Positions 39,605 to 51,377 of a stretch of 64,000 nucleotides of DNA are shown piece by piece. The position numbers were made by a program, and so were the translations under genes. The DNA comes from Diplonema papillatum. Lineage: Eukaryota > Euglenozoa > Diplonemea > Diplonemida > Diplonemidae. The stretch covers positions 124,001 to 188,000 of the forward strand of contig JAPJBO010000277.1 in the NCBI GenBank assembly GCA_030068145.1, given 5' to 3'. A model generated the notes under the pieces. The model did not search any database and was not told the DNA's origin. It was given only the letters and a program-made list of their open reading frames with translations. Numbering within the stretch: position 1 is the first letter of the stretch; each line of letters begins with the position of its first letter.

Positions 39605-40652
39605 CTGGGGACTACTGGGGGGGGCCAATTACAATTGAGTTCAAATGTAATATAACGATACACGGCGTGGAATTGGGGGGTCTCAGACCCCCCCCAAAAA
39701 CACTAGTGTATTACAATTGAAGTGCAGCTTGCCTGTTAGAAACACGTTGTTGTCGGGACTAAATGACACAGTGTGAGTACAATGCAACTCCGAGCAAAAA
39801 CTGAAGGGAAAACCTTCACGCAACAAGCGAAAGGTTCGAGCCCGCAGTTCGGACTCCGAGCCCTGATTTCTCGTGCACCCGGTCGGAAATACCCAACTGG
39901 TGCATGCCGTGGGTGTTTCCACCAACACCTGGCAAGACTCCTGCCAAGACTCTTGGCAAGAGAGTACCCTGACTTGGGCCTGAGGTTGACTTTTTCTGGG
40001 GTGGTTGCTCAGTATCAGAGTTTCCAACAGCATGGCGACCGCAGTCCGACGAACTTACTGCTTTCTCTTTTTGACAGAGAGCGCTGGCGGCAGACGGGCA
40101 CCACTGATAAATCTGGGGATAACAATATGTCCCATCCGATGGGCCATCGCCCCCATGCCGGGCCACGGTCACGATTGGCAGTGTCTCCGGCTGGCTCCGA
40201 AGCTCAACTCCGGAGCTGGCTCAGCAGCTCCGGAGCCACCGCCACACTGCGATTGCCGGCCCATTGCCATGTTTGTGCTTCATGATCCCCGCACACAGCC
40301 AGCTCCAAGACTTTGGCACGAGCAACGGCATCAGCGACATCACCATGATCATGCTCAAAACCTTTAGAAGACCCGGGTTCGGAATGCACACCAAAACCTC
40401 GTTTTAAGATTTCTTCTCCGCTTTGGAGGTCCAACATGACTTTTCCAAAAAAAGCCGAAACGAAAACGGCCGCCTCACTGACTGGCTCACACTCAACGGC
40501 AGTGCGAAAGTGTCAGCCGTACAGCAACATTACAATTTAATTGTATTATGCGGTTGAGATGCGCCGATTCCCCGAAAAAAAAGTTCAATTGTATTATACG
40601 ATTCAATTGTATTATACGGTTCAATAGTAATTAGCCCCCCCAGTAGTCCCCA
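39605..40652. mobile_element. 1.05 kb inverted-repeat element (IR-B) nested in IR-C
   Basis: The arms CTGGGGACTACTGGGGGGG then AATTAC(A/T)ATTGA face each other at 39605-39640 and 40615-40652. The terminal CTACTGGGGGGG matches element IR-A. Both termini also carry short ATTGTATTA/TAATACAATT repeats. No transposase was recognised in the interior. Confidence 0.6.
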
Positions 40653-40794
40653 GGAACCCGTATCAAAAATATTTATCGGAAACAAAAAGATATTTATCGG
40701 AAACAGAAAAATATTTATCGGAAACAAAAAATATTTATCGGAAGCAGAAAAATATTTATCGGAAACAAAAAATATTTATCGGAAATTTGGTGTG

Positions 40795-42300
40795 ATCCAC
40801 CCTGGAGTTTTTCCGGGTTTGTGCCGGGTTTGTACCGGGGGGGGGGTCCGGGTTTTTTATTTTTGTCTCCCCAGCACCCGCTAGCACCCTTGGCCGCGGA
40901 GATTTCAGGCTTCGCGGTGGATTTTGCCACGTTTCATGATCGTCTGGTGCTCGTGGGGGTTTGTCCCGCTCTTTGCGGTCCCTCGCCCTTCTGTCATGTT
41001 CAGCCTACGGGCTTCGGTATCTTGTCGGTTTGAGGCCCCTTCCGTAGCTTGGAAAACAGAAAGAGAAGCAAGCATCTCCATCGGATCAGAACGAGGGACA
41101 GAAGTTCCCACGCTCAACCCGCTCGGCTGTGCCATCGGAACAGAAGTCGGCAACAAGCGGTTCGGACGGGCGGTTCCCAGCCCATCAAGTACAACCGGTT
41201 TTCCCTCGCCTAGAAGGTGCTGTCGGATGGCTTAAGATGGCCTGAGCAGACTGCTACCTTTGGTTCCGCATCCTTTCAAACGGTGGCTGACCAAGCCGCT
41301 GTTTGAGCTCTGCAGGGGTTTCGATGCACTCCAAAACTGCGGGTACCAACAACCCCGGCAGCTGGGAGGAATGGCAACCGAGCATGGGTGCGTGGTGTTC
41401 GTGGACGCGCAACTGCGTGCAAACAAGCGTCACGCAATTAGCAGAGACAGGTCACCACTCGTTCTGCAGTGGAGTCAGCATTAGCTCAATGTGTCGGGAG
41501 CAGCAGTTGTCGACTGAAAAGTAAGCACGTACCACGGATGCAGAACATCGATGCAGACGATGAATGCCGCAAATGCAGGCATTCGAGGCCGTTCTACGAG
41601 CAGGCAAGATGGCTAGCGAAAGAGCGTGCCGTACCTCAGGCAGGTCGCTCGAAACGGCGACCCAAAATGGAAGATTCACCCCCAGGAACAATACCCAGCG
41701 GACTGGAAGCGCAGGCAGGCCCGGATAGAAACATGAGGTGAAGCAGAAGAGACAGAGGAGCGGAGAAACGGGGCTGCACCAGTGGCAGACCCGGACGTTG
41801 GGGTTAAACAATCGAAGAAGAAGTGTAAGACGAGGAAACACCGACTCGGGCATACCGGCCGAGAACAGCCAATCATGGAACCCAGGGCACAAGGGAGGCT
41901 ACGGCGCGGTGGTGAAGTAACGAAGCTCGCTCGCTAGCATCCGGCAAGAGCCAGCATGACACATGAATTTGGAAATGATGCTTCATTTGGAAACAGCGAG
42001 GGCAGAGGGTTAATCTGCTTGTACTAGGCTCCTCGGTTCCCGTAGTATCGGAGGCAATTGCTGGCTGGTGGTCGGTTGTAGTCCGTTGTGTCAAGCACAA
42101 CCGGGCTTGCCCTCTGGAGGCTTTGGAAAATAGTGGTTCCTGTCTGCCAGGTGTGTATTCAGCGCTGCAATGGCAAAGCACTCCGGGTACCTTCTGCGGT
42201 GGACCTACACTTTCGGTGCCGCCTTACATATTTATTGGTGTTGGTTTTTACTCGACAGGACCCTGGTGTGGTCGGTTTAGCTTGCAGGGATCACCTGCCA
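40795..42300. other. Interior of IR-C with no recognised gene
   Basis: Several 70-150 codon frames on both strands share no feature with known proteins. One plus frame (41469-41741) contains DECRKCRHSRPFYEQARWLA, which has a CxxC, but too little to assign. Confidence 0.4.
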
Positions 42301-42890
42301 TAACCTGAAGGGTGGTGCAAAATAAAAAATCGGACCCCCCTTGAGTTTTTCCGGGTTTGTGCCGGGTTTGTGCCGGGTTTGCACCGGGCATATGGATCAC
42401 GCCAGGAAACAAAAAAAATATTTCTCGGAAACAAAAAATATTCATCGGAAACAAATAAATATTTATCGGAAACGTTCCGACAAATATTTTCCCCACTTAA
42501 GTGCTACCGATATGGTTTTGTCTCTTCTTTTTATTACCTCATAATTTAGGCTTTTTTCAGAATATGACCAGCTGGTCCAGACTGGGGGCAGACCGGCGCC
42601 AAGGCAACCCTGAACTGCTTTGTGGGTTCGTATCCACGACAGTAGGGCCCTGGGGTCTCCTCGGAGACACCCCGGCCGCCCATTTCTGACATTTTGAGGG
42701 TCTTTGCCTCCCTTCCAGGCAGGGCCCACGACAGCAGGCAGCGCCAACTCTTTTGCACGGTCTGCCTCAAACTTTCCCAAACTTGGGTCATCGATCAGCT
42801 TCAGAATGGGTTAGGTGGGGCAAGCGGGCCCTAGGAAGCAAGCGAGGGGAAACCACCCCCAAGGAAAACGAAGAGCCCCAAAAGGGGAAG

Positions 42891-43827
42891 AAAAATACTC
42901 GAGGGACTGCCTTGTGCTCATTTCGAAGGAGGCTAGAGGGGGAGAAACCATACAACTACAAAGTGGGTCTTTTTTAGAGTTATAGTTCGCTTGAGAATCC
43001 GGGATTTTAGAGTCTCCGGGTGACCTTCGTCGAATGGGTTCTTTTAAAGCTAATACGTACTGGGTGGGTTTGGGGGGGGGGGGGGGGGGGGGCAGTGCTG
43101 ACACTACCCTGAGGCCCCCAACGACTTTGCAAGGACCCCCCCCCCCCCCCCCCTTCTACAGTGCAGTTGCCTTGGAGGCTGGGTGGTCGAATTCTCTAAG
43201 GTGAAATGTTCAAAATTCCCTGGCAAAAGTGGGCCCACAAAAAATTTTCAAAGTGTGGTTTTTGGGGTATTTGGGCCAAAAAAAAAAATTTTTTTTTTCT
43301 GACCACCCACCGTGGTTACCACCTTAGAGAGTGACAGGTAGCGTCCCCCCTCCACAGTGAAAATAGCCTGGGGGGGGGGGTGGGGGTCAGGTCAGACTCT
43401 GCCAACGACTCCGCAATCTGGCCGCTTAGGGCCACCCCTGGGGGGGGGGGCATGCATGGCTTCTTTTGTGCACACTTTATTTGCTCGCTTAGACGAGTCA
43501 GGTTCGAAACAATTTGTGACCGACACCAAGTTCTCGCCAGGATAGGTGAGTGCTCTTGGGCTCCCCACGTCTTACAAGTTGAGCAGGAGTTGCCCTGTAA
43601 ACCGTACCGGTCCATTGTTCGCACCATGGCTCTACGTAGAGAAGAGTGTAGAATAGCTCAGAGAGGTTTGCGGGTAGAAACGAACGTTGCGCTTTTCGAA
43701 GTGCGTGACGTCGTTTTTGTTGAACGCTTACGCCCGTCACTGAACCCAGATTTGCCTCCTTTGATCTATCGCAACTGGCAGTCTCCTCAAGCATTTCCTA
43801 CAAAGCAGGTGCTTATACACAAAAAAA
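42891..43827 (+). mobile_element. SINE-X copy split by ~735 bp
   Basis: The head is at 42891-42976 and the tail at 43713-43827. The interruption begins with repeat Z (42972-43050) and continues with G and C homopolymer runs (43066-43092, 43135-43153). Confidence 0.75.
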
Positions 43828-44707
43828 GAACGCTAACCCAAACAACTTCCGCCGGTAGAGAAACCTTGCCTAAAGAAATCAACTCCTTCGGGTAGGCTAG
43901 TCTGACACTTTAGTTGTCGTCGGGAAAAAAAAAAGACAGGCGCTTCGTTTTAGCAAACGGTGCTTGACTGGAGCGTTCACGGGAGGGGGTTTCTTCACGG
44001 ATCTTTGAGCACTGAGGTGCGATTTAACCTCCATGTGTTCTGGTTAAACCGCTGCCAACGTTCTTTTTAGCTGTAACAAATACTGTCTCCAGGGAAGCAG
44101 AAATGGGTTGTCGCAAAAAACACATCCTCCTCCTACTGCGTATACTGGCTTCGTCTGCTGCTTCGTCTTTACTGTCGCGGATGATGCAAAAATCGAAAGT
44201 AGAAAGGTCAGGCAGTGATTCGGTGTGTTTGTCACAATCGTCGTGACGCCTCAGGACACGGCTTCAGAAAAAAGGGGGGCAAGGGTGGGTGGGCAAGCGA
44301 GGGGTGAAGTTACGACGTTTTCGGGATAGCGACGGGGTTATTTAACCTTGTACAAGTGTTCGGTATTCGTCGGATACATAAATCTTCTAAGATCTGCGAT
44401 CTTATACGAAAAAGAAGAAAAAAAGCACGGAATGGATGCTAAAACGTAAAAACGGCAGGTCTCTGAAGGATCCGCAACGATGCCGAGGAGGCCCCACTCA
44501 CACAACTGCACAATTTATTCTCGCGTCGAAGTCTCGGTATGAACTGGAGTTCGAACTTATTTTAAAAATGCACTTTCCAGAAGAAACCCCGATCGACGAC
44601 AGCGTACTATCTTCAACAACACAAGGACCGGAAGTGAAAAAGTAGCCGTTCATCGCGACGACATGTCCGTAAGAGCGCACAAACAAAGGGAGCACCTGAT
44701 CCGTTTT

Positions 44708-44916
44708 TTGTTCTTCGCTTGCACCACCGTGTATTGTTTTCTCTCTCAGGACTTTGTCTGGTTGTGTTCATGTGATTTGTCGTGTAGGGGTAGACCCGCA
44801 TGACCTCACGTCCGTTCAAAACGCGGTTCGGTAGTTACAGCACTCTAGATCCCTTCTGTTCTTTGTCGGGCAGCATCGTCGAGCACTTCCTTTCAAGCTG
44901 ACGCTTATGTAAAAAA
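44708..44916 (+). mobile_element. SINE-V, 5' truncated
   Basis: From TTGTTCTTCGCTTGCACC through GTCGAGCACTTCC to the GACGCTTATGTAAAAAA end. Confidence 0.8.
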
Positions 44917-45170
44917 CAACCCTCCCCCCTTCAAGCTGGAACCCCAGTGTGACAATACCTTTCAGAGCGAAACTCGCTTGAAACTCCGGTGATGGCATTA
45001 CGTTGCTACCTTTTTCGACGACTTTTTGCTCGCTGTCAGCTCCGATGAAGAGATCCGTGAATATAGACCCAGGGACCTTGCAGAGACTGCCAGCCAGGCC
45101 CAGGGTGTTAGATTCCCGGTAACAGACTGCATCACCCTCTCTCCCCTCTCTCGGACGGTGCACAAACAGC

Positions 45171-46032
45171 GTGCACGTCTCAAAAATACCTTAGAAGCTG
45201 TGTCCATTTTAAATTTGCGACCAGGCGCGTTGCCATCAGTATACACTTTTACTGCCTGTCACCTGACTTTTCTGTATCCTTGAGAGCACCTGACTTTTCT
45301 GTTTCCTTGAGAGCTACTTTTCTTGCACGCATAGCAGTTTTGGTATCCAGGTGCATTCGTGGGCAATTCGGTGTCTTCGTGGGCAATTCAGGTGCATTCC
45401 TGTGGAAGTCACAGTGCCAAAGAACAGCAAGGGACACGGTTGACGCGCATGATCTGACGCTACTGAGCGAACGGAAGAATGATTCGAATGGCAGGACCAG
45501 CTCATTCGTTGCAGGATGCGGAGCAGGAGTCGGAGACCGCCAGTGCCATGGAAACCTGGGAAGCTGACGTGCAGCTTACATGTGTGAGCCGACTGTGCTG
45601 TTGTACACGACAGGAACTTGGCCAGTAGCTGGTGTGTGTGGGCGCGACATCTTGCTTGGCCTTCGGCGTCCCCACCCCCTGTGCGTAGCTCTCTCGGACG
45701 CAGAAAAGTCAGGTGATGCGGCAATAAAGCAATCTTCTTACCTCGAGACGTCGTTTTCTTGCACTCGGTTTTCCAGATAGCGAGAGCGACGAGAGCCCTG
45801 CGGAGTGCAAGAAAACGACTTTTCTCTCGGTGAACAAATAGCTATCTCCTGCTGCAATACCTGCTTGGGGGGACACAAAACCCCATAGAATCGAATTATG
45901 GGAAACATAGAAGCCTCGCGGGAGTCATCTAGTGGCCAATCCGAGCTCAGAAACTTCGTATAGGAACGGTGGCAACGCGTTTGTCGCAAATCGAATGGGC
46001 ACAATTTCTAAGGTATTTTTGAGACGTACTCA
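45171..46032. mobile_element. MITE family P, second copy, split by another inverted-repeat element
   Basis: The left arm (45171-45250, CACGTCTCAAAAATACCTTA...) and the right part (45846-46032: core with CTGCTTGGGGGGACACAAAA, then right arm) match 17978-18266. The intervening 45251-45845 is foreign. Confidence 0.82.
45258..45718. mobile_element. ~460 bp element nested in MITE P
   Basis: CACCTGACTTTTCTG at 45260-45274 (and again at 45289) faces CAGAAAAGTCAGGTG at 45701-45715, a 15-base inverted end. A separate hairpin (GTCGTTTTCTTGCACTC/GAGTGCAAGAAAACGAC, 45753-45826) fills the space to the MITE core. Confidence 0.65.
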
Positions 46033-46288
46033 TAAGACTGTGATAGACAGTCCCATGGGAAATGTGCCCAAAGGGGACTCGGGAATTGTTTTCCTCAACT
46101 TTTGTCAGGGAAATGCACTTAGAAAATCTTGAGCAAATTTGGGAATTCTTGGCCATTCTTCCAGATTCTGGTCATCTGCGCATTCTGCCGATTTTCCCGC
46201 CCAATTCTGCCAGTTTTTCCAGATTTTGGTCATTTTTTGGCAACGAACTTTTTGACATGCTTCAGTGGGGGCGGGGGGGCGTGCAAAC

Positions 46289-46545
46289 CTGAGCCCGCGG
46301 GTGCCGTCAGCCAGCTCGCGCGCGGTCTGCGCCTCCATGGGCGACATCCTCCCTTTTTTCGGCGCCGGAGCGCCGTCGTCCGAACCGTACACGACGGGGT
46401 CGACCACGCTGCCGGGGGTCCGGGGCCCCGAAAACAGGCCTTCCTTCCGCTTCCGCCGCGCCGGCCGCGGGGGCCCGCCGTCGCCGAGCCATCTGGCCTG
46501 CCGCTGGGTCGCCCGCAGCGCCCGCAGCAAGCGCCCAGTCGCCAT
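46289..46545 (-). CDS. First exon of a basic, low-complexity protein
   Basis: From an ATG at 46545 the GC-rich frame reads MATGRLLRALRATQRQARWL, then GDGGPPRPARRKRKEGLFSG and VVYGSDDGAPAPKKGRMSPM, to ELADGTRGLR. A GGCTCAG-GTTTGC at 46289 is a weak candidate splice donor, after which codon bias is lost. The ARRKRK cluster suggests a nuclear protein. Family unknown. A partial family Y sits immediately upstream at 46566-46660. Confidence 0.45.
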
Positions 46546-46565
46546 CTTTTGCCCGGGCGTGGGGG

Positions 46566-46660
46566 ATTTGCAAGAACGTGCTGTGGTCGGAATGGTATGT
46601 GCTCAACACCGCACTGGTCCCCGTCTGCGCCGTGTTTCGGTCCTTCAAGCCACGGACCGA
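46566..46660 (+). repeat. Family Y, short copy
   Basis: First ~95 bp of family Y with a GTGGTC insertion. Confidence 0.75.
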
Positions 46661-47179
46661 TTTTGCCCGGGGGGGGGCTACGGGGCGGTATAAAGACTGT
46701 TTCTTGTCTTTTTCGCCTTTTTTCTTCTTTCTCCCCCTCCCACAGCGACAGCAAGTGTTAAGCTGTCCCCACCTGAAGGCAGTTCGATGTTAATGTAATA
46801 ATAAAATGGCTGCACACGAAAAGAGAGAAAACAAAGCCAACAAAAAAATGTACTAATAACAGGAAACCTACCCAGAGAGGTTTGTGCCCTGTACACGCGA
46901 AGTACGAGAAACTTTTGCCGTATCATTTTCATCACCTTTGGTTAGTTATCAGAGACTTTTGCATTGACGCATACCAGGTAGGATTTACCTTTTCACCTGG
47001 CAGTGTCTGATGAGGGATCTTCATGTGAAGCTGTGACAGTGACATGATCTTCACTATGGTGTTATTTCGCTCGTTTACATTTTGGGAGCACATTACATGT
47101 CTGGCGTTGAAACTTTTCATGTAAAGATATACAACCGATTATTCGCGGACTCCATTTTCCCCGGTGTAGCCGTGAACAA

Positions 47180-47292
47180 CTGCAGCCCTTGTCGTCGTCG
47201 TCGTTGTCGTCGTCGACGACGACGAACGTCCGTCGCCTTGCCGCGCCCGCCGGCGAGGCGGGGGCTGCCGCGTCCGCCGGCTGTAGCGACAT
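47180..47292 (-). CDS. Possible first exon with an Asp run
   Basis: The ATG at 47292 starts MSLQPADAAAPASPAGAARR, then RTFVVVDDDNDDDDKG. The open frame continues to 47062, but codon bias drops after the Asp run. Module W (47293-47362) ends five bases before this ATG. No family is recognised. Confidence 0.4.
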
Positions 47293-47408
47293 TCTTTTGT
47301 GTTACCGTCGATCCCGAAGGACGATCAGTTTGGTGTCTTGCGACCTTTGTTTGTTTGGCAAGGAGTTTTGGTGACGCCGAAGATGCCGAAATCAGTTTGC
47401 TCGCCCTC

Positions 47409-49779
47409 TTACCGGGTGCTCAATTCACTTCTCAGCCAGTTTGCCCACTCTGCGACCTTGTCTTCCGACTTTTGTACTCGTATCCGCTCGCAAACGCTCT
47501 TCATTGCAGCTTTGTTGCACCGCGAGAATTCGATCGCACATCATTTAGCTTCGGCTCTCTGCCGTAGATGGATTCAAGCCCAGCGGGTTCTAAAAAGCTC
47601 TGGAGGTGAGCCGCGTCGTTGGCTGTGAGGACGTGTTCTGCGTTTCCCGGCTGCTGACATCCTGGTATGACAGTCGCCTCGTGTGTCGTGGCATGATCGC
47701 CCGCCGCACTACTAGGGCCTGCAGTATATCGGTGGCGCCGTGACATTTTCGTAGACCGGCAAGGATGCGCGGGTTTAGCAGGGCGGCGGGGGTTCCATCC
47801 TGCAGTAGCCGCCGTCGCAGGCCCGTGTCCCGGATGTGATCTCGCGTCTTCCTTACAAAACGCCCCGGTTCGTCCATCTGTACATAATCTTCTTCTTCGT
47901 GCGCGCACACGTGCGTGATCCCGGCTGCGTGGTAGCTCCACTCTAGGTCATACCGGCTGCGCGTCTTGTAGGCGGCTGTGGCGGCTGCATCGGCGGCGTT
48001 GATGGCAATGTTCTGCGCGTGACCCTTCGCCCACGTGATCTCCGGACCGTCTTTCAGAACGGCTGCCAGCGGGTCTCCTCTCCTCTCGCTCGCTGCCCTT
48101 GCGATCGCGCTCTTGCTGTCGCACCACCACTTGCGGAGTAGGGGTGACGAGGTGTCGTGATCGCGGTTGCTACGAGTGCAATCGCGCAAAGCTCCGCTTG
48201 TGTACTAGAGCATATCTTCCCGACGATTTTGGCTCCGTAGGCCTTGCCGTTCAGGTAGACACCCACAGCACCAACCTGCGCTTCCTCTCGAAAGCTTCCG
48301 TCTGTCGCTATTTCGACGACCTGCCCCGTTGCTCTCTGCAGCGCGCATTCCAGATCTGCGAGGATCTTCGGCTTGGCTCCTGTCCGGACGGGTCGCAGTT
48401 GGAAGTCCCTCGCCGGAAGCTGCTGGCTTCGTTGCTGTCGCGCGACGATTTTGAAATTGGCTTTCGCCATGCGGAAATGCTTTCTCGAAGTTGAGTCGTT
48501 GGACGTGCTGAGCTATCTACGACCATTTTAGGAGGACGGTGAGGTCGTCAACGTAGGCCTTCCAGTACGAGGAGGTGATTTTGGTGGCGTTGCTGTGTAG
48601 GTAGAGCACGACACCGAGTGGCGAGCCTTGCAGCAGGCCCTGTTGTGGGAGCATGGCGGACGTGAAGCCTTCGTCAGTCGTCAGCGTGAAAAGCTGAGAC
48701 CGGACTACTGGCTCCAGCGTGTTGGCCCATGTTTCACTCAGGGAGCACCTGACGACGTTGAGAAGTTGAGTGTGCGCACCGAGTCGTAAGCTGCCTCGAT
48801 ATCCGCTATGACCACGGCATGGTCATCGTCATCGCCGTCGTCTGCATTAAACCAGTCTTGGGCTCTCTGAAAGATCTCGAGCGTCGCGTCTGTCCTTCCG
48901 CATCCGAATTGGAAGTTCTGCTCCCTGATGATGGTTCATTTTGGGGTAGAGACACACGTGCAGTAGTTTCACCATAAGGGGCATGATGGCTATAGGCCGG
49001 TATCCCGCCGCGGACGTGCGTTTGTGGCCAATCTTCCGGATGAGAAAAATCCACGAGAGCGCGTGTTTTTCCGGTATCCCTCCTGCAATCCATCTGTTGA
49101 ACTGTGTGGTAATGATGTCGATTTCTGCAGGTCGGATGGTGGTGAGGAAAGTTGCGGAAAAGTCGGTCGTTCTTGCGGTCTTCTTCAGGGCGTCGATGGC
49201 CTTCTTCACGTCTGCGCTTTCGATGTCGACGATCTTCGCTGGTCTCTCTTTTCTTCTGTGCACAGCGTCGCAAAAGGCTTCCTTCGGTGCATTTGATGGA
49301 GTAGATGCGTTATTGACGGCTTTGTAAAAGACGGCGTTGTAGCGCTCTCGGTAGTACTCCATAACGGCCGGTACGTTAGGAATGATAGGTGGCTCGTACG
49401 GATGGCGTTGGGGCGCTACTTGGTTGCTCGTCTCACCGCTGGTAATTAACGTGATCTTCCGTCGTATTGATGCGACTTCCACATTGAGCTGGCGTCTGAC
49501 TTCCTGGTTCGGTGTCGTACTCCGTTGTAACAGTCGTTTGTTCATGGCGAGCTTCAGTCTAGCTACCTTGGTCGTGCGCCTTTTCGGTGGGTGGTGCATG
49601 TTGGAGCCTGCCATGCCTCGGATGAGGTCGTCAAATGAGGCTGCCTCTGGTCGCCGACCGATTGGGTAAGTCATTGGAGGTATGACCCTTTTGATACAGT
49701 GCTCGTAATGTAGGCATATCGCCGCATGGTCGGTTCCTCCCGTAAACCTCACGGCTAGTTCGACCCGCGTGGCCGCCCG
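47409..49779 (-). mobile_element. LINE (RT plus RNase H), 5' truncated, several frame changes
   Basis: Minus-strand frames give, in order: the end of an apurinic endonuclease (FTGGTDHAAICL); a linker; RT motifs GYRPIAIMP, VVIADIEAAYDSV, QGLLQGSPLGVVLYL and AYVDDLTVLL; and RNase H with IATDGSF, STQAELCAI, WCDSKSA and NAADAA. The tail ends VAEWANWLRSELSTR and a stop at 47409. At least four shifts split the frame, so it is dead. The 5' side stops at a family Y copy (49780) within the endonuclease. RT-RNase H order without gag in view fits the I/ingi group. It is homologous to the LINE at 61555-64000 throughout. Confidence 0.9.
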
Positions 49780-50114
49780 GGGAGATTGCAAGAACGTGCT
49801 TGGAATGGGTATGTGCTCAACACCGCACTGGTGCCGTCTGCGCCGTGTTTCGGTCCTTTAAGCCACGGACACATAAGGCGGACCATCATCAGCGCGGAAC
49901 CTGAGTGTCTGCAGACAGGACTGCGGTGTGAGTCTGGTTTGTCAGGCGGCTGTTCGTAGCTCGTCATAGCAGCCAGGACCACCCGTGCTACTAGAGCACA
50001 GGCGAATCCATCACGGGGAGAAGCCCCCTACAACCGTGCTTGAGCGATCAGTTAAAAAACTCAGGGCACTGCGACTCGCTAGGCAGCACTGACTTGTCTT
50101 CTTTTTACGGTGGC
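49780..50114 (+). repeat. Family Y, full length
   Basis: Near-identical to 33511-33856 with a 20 bp deletion near 50070. It abuts the truncated 5' end of the LINE. Confidence 0.82.
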
Positions 50115-50263
50115 TGCCGCATTGGCGTTTGCTTGAATTGTCTGAGGGGGAGAGGACGAAGTGTGAAGAAACGTGAAAACGGGTTTTTGCCTAGAGGCAA
50201 CGCGGCAAGAGGAATGTGCTATGCAAATCACCCGGTTTGACCGGTTGTAGACGGGGGGGAGTC

Positions 50264-50264
<1 letters not shown>

Positions 50265-50323
<59 letters not shown>
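50265..50323. repeat. Uninterrupted T run of 59
   Basis: Pure T from 50265 to 50323. On the minus strand it is an A tail, but no retroelement was recognised on either side. Confidence 0.98.
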
Positions 50324-50327
<4 letters not shown>

Positions 50328-50479
50328 GGGCTCTCGAGAGACAAGGCAGGTAGGGACACAGAACACCATAAGTAAATCGTGGTGTGGAACTGGTCTCGGG
50401 AAGTGGAGGAGGAAAACGTCTGTATTGAAATCGGTTACGGGACAGTTGCCGGGCTTTTGAGAGGCGCAGGCCCGCAGCG

Positions 50480-51280
50480 ATGAGGACTCTACGATTACGT
50501 CGCATTCGCATTGGGTCGACGGAGCTGTTGAATAGCTGTGCAATGGTGGATCTGGCTGCAAAAAATCACGTTCAAGACGGTACATGCGTGCTGGATCCGG
50601 GGCATCTCGTGGTTGACTATCGGAGCAGCCACATCGCGATGCATCCTGTTGCGGCAACCACATTTGTGATGGTTCTATCGTCCGTGATGGCTTCCGTGGT
50701 CTGTGGCGGTAAGCATATTGCGACGGGTCCAAGTTTTGGGTCCAAACTGTGCATCCAATCTTCTCCAGTTGGTTTTCGCAGGAAGATGCGTGCAACCAAC
50801 GCGGAGGAGTCGGTTCTGCAACCGACGCACGTTCGTTGTAACCGATTGGGGCAAACGCATCGTGGTGGATCGTCTTGGGGGCAACTACAATCGTGCAACC
50901 GCGACCTTCGTGAACTGATTCCATGCCCCCATGGGCAGCCACCTTTAGGAGGACGAATTCTACACATTTTGGGGTGACCTAGACCCCGTTAGAGTGATCA
51001 CATTCGTGATGAGTCCCACATTCGTGATGGATCCGGTTCGTGGTGCTGTAAGAGCGGCCATGATGAATCCTGTTGCGGCAATAGCACTCGTGATAAGTCA
51101 TGCGTGGTCGTAGCACACCCGGTTTTCGGGTGCATACCTCTAGGTTCTGAGGCTGCCACGGGGGCACATTGCGACGATATACAAAAAAACATATACATTG
51201 CCTGAGGCAGCCACATTCGTGATGAGGCACACAGTAGTCATGGATCCGAGACATTCCGTGGTCCCAGTATTCCAGAATGA
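50480..51280. repeat. Degenerate repeats around CATTCGTGATG
   Basis: CATTCGTGATG or close variants recur at about 50665, 51003, 51022, 51088 and 51208, often with ATCCTGTTGCGGCAA or GGATCCGG. On the minus strand this gives repeated MWLPQQD peptides. Spacing is irregular; perhaps an old tandem array. Confidence 0.55.
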
Positions 51281-51377
51281 CAATGCCCTCCCATCTCTCC
51301 TCGCGTAGTATCAGAGGTTGTGGTGGGGGCGTTGTGCGAGCCTATTCAAGAACGCAGCTACAGTGAGTCGGGGGTTT

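Larger units (their letters stand above)
38316..42524. mobile_element. 4.2 kb inverted-repeat element (IR-C) with arrays of a TTTCCGATAAATATTTTT unit
   Basis: The ends share AAAACCATA, GCACTTAAGT and GGGAAAATATTTATCGG in inverted orientation (38316-38372 and 42465-42524). Just inside each end, and again at 40665-40795, lie tandem units of about 21 bp with core TTTCCGATAAATATTTTT, six or more per array. A phrase GAGTTTTTCCGGGTTTGTGC recurs at 40803 and 42342. Internal frames (for example 38387-38671, 39773-40285, 41469-41741) match nothing I know. Element IR-B is nested inside. Whether all 4.2 kb moves as a unit is inferred from the arms alone. Confidence 0.55.

Noticed and set aside
46741-46770. 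Motif GTGTCAGACTAGCTCACCCG and relatives (32205, 32733, 33067, 46755, 61305) as a regulatory site
   Set aside because: Three copies are explained by the tandem duplication, and the others match too weakly to tell from chance.
50480-50977. 165-codon plus frame and 206-codon minus frame
   Set aside because: Both follow the degenerate CATTCGTGATG repeats, with no bias or domain.
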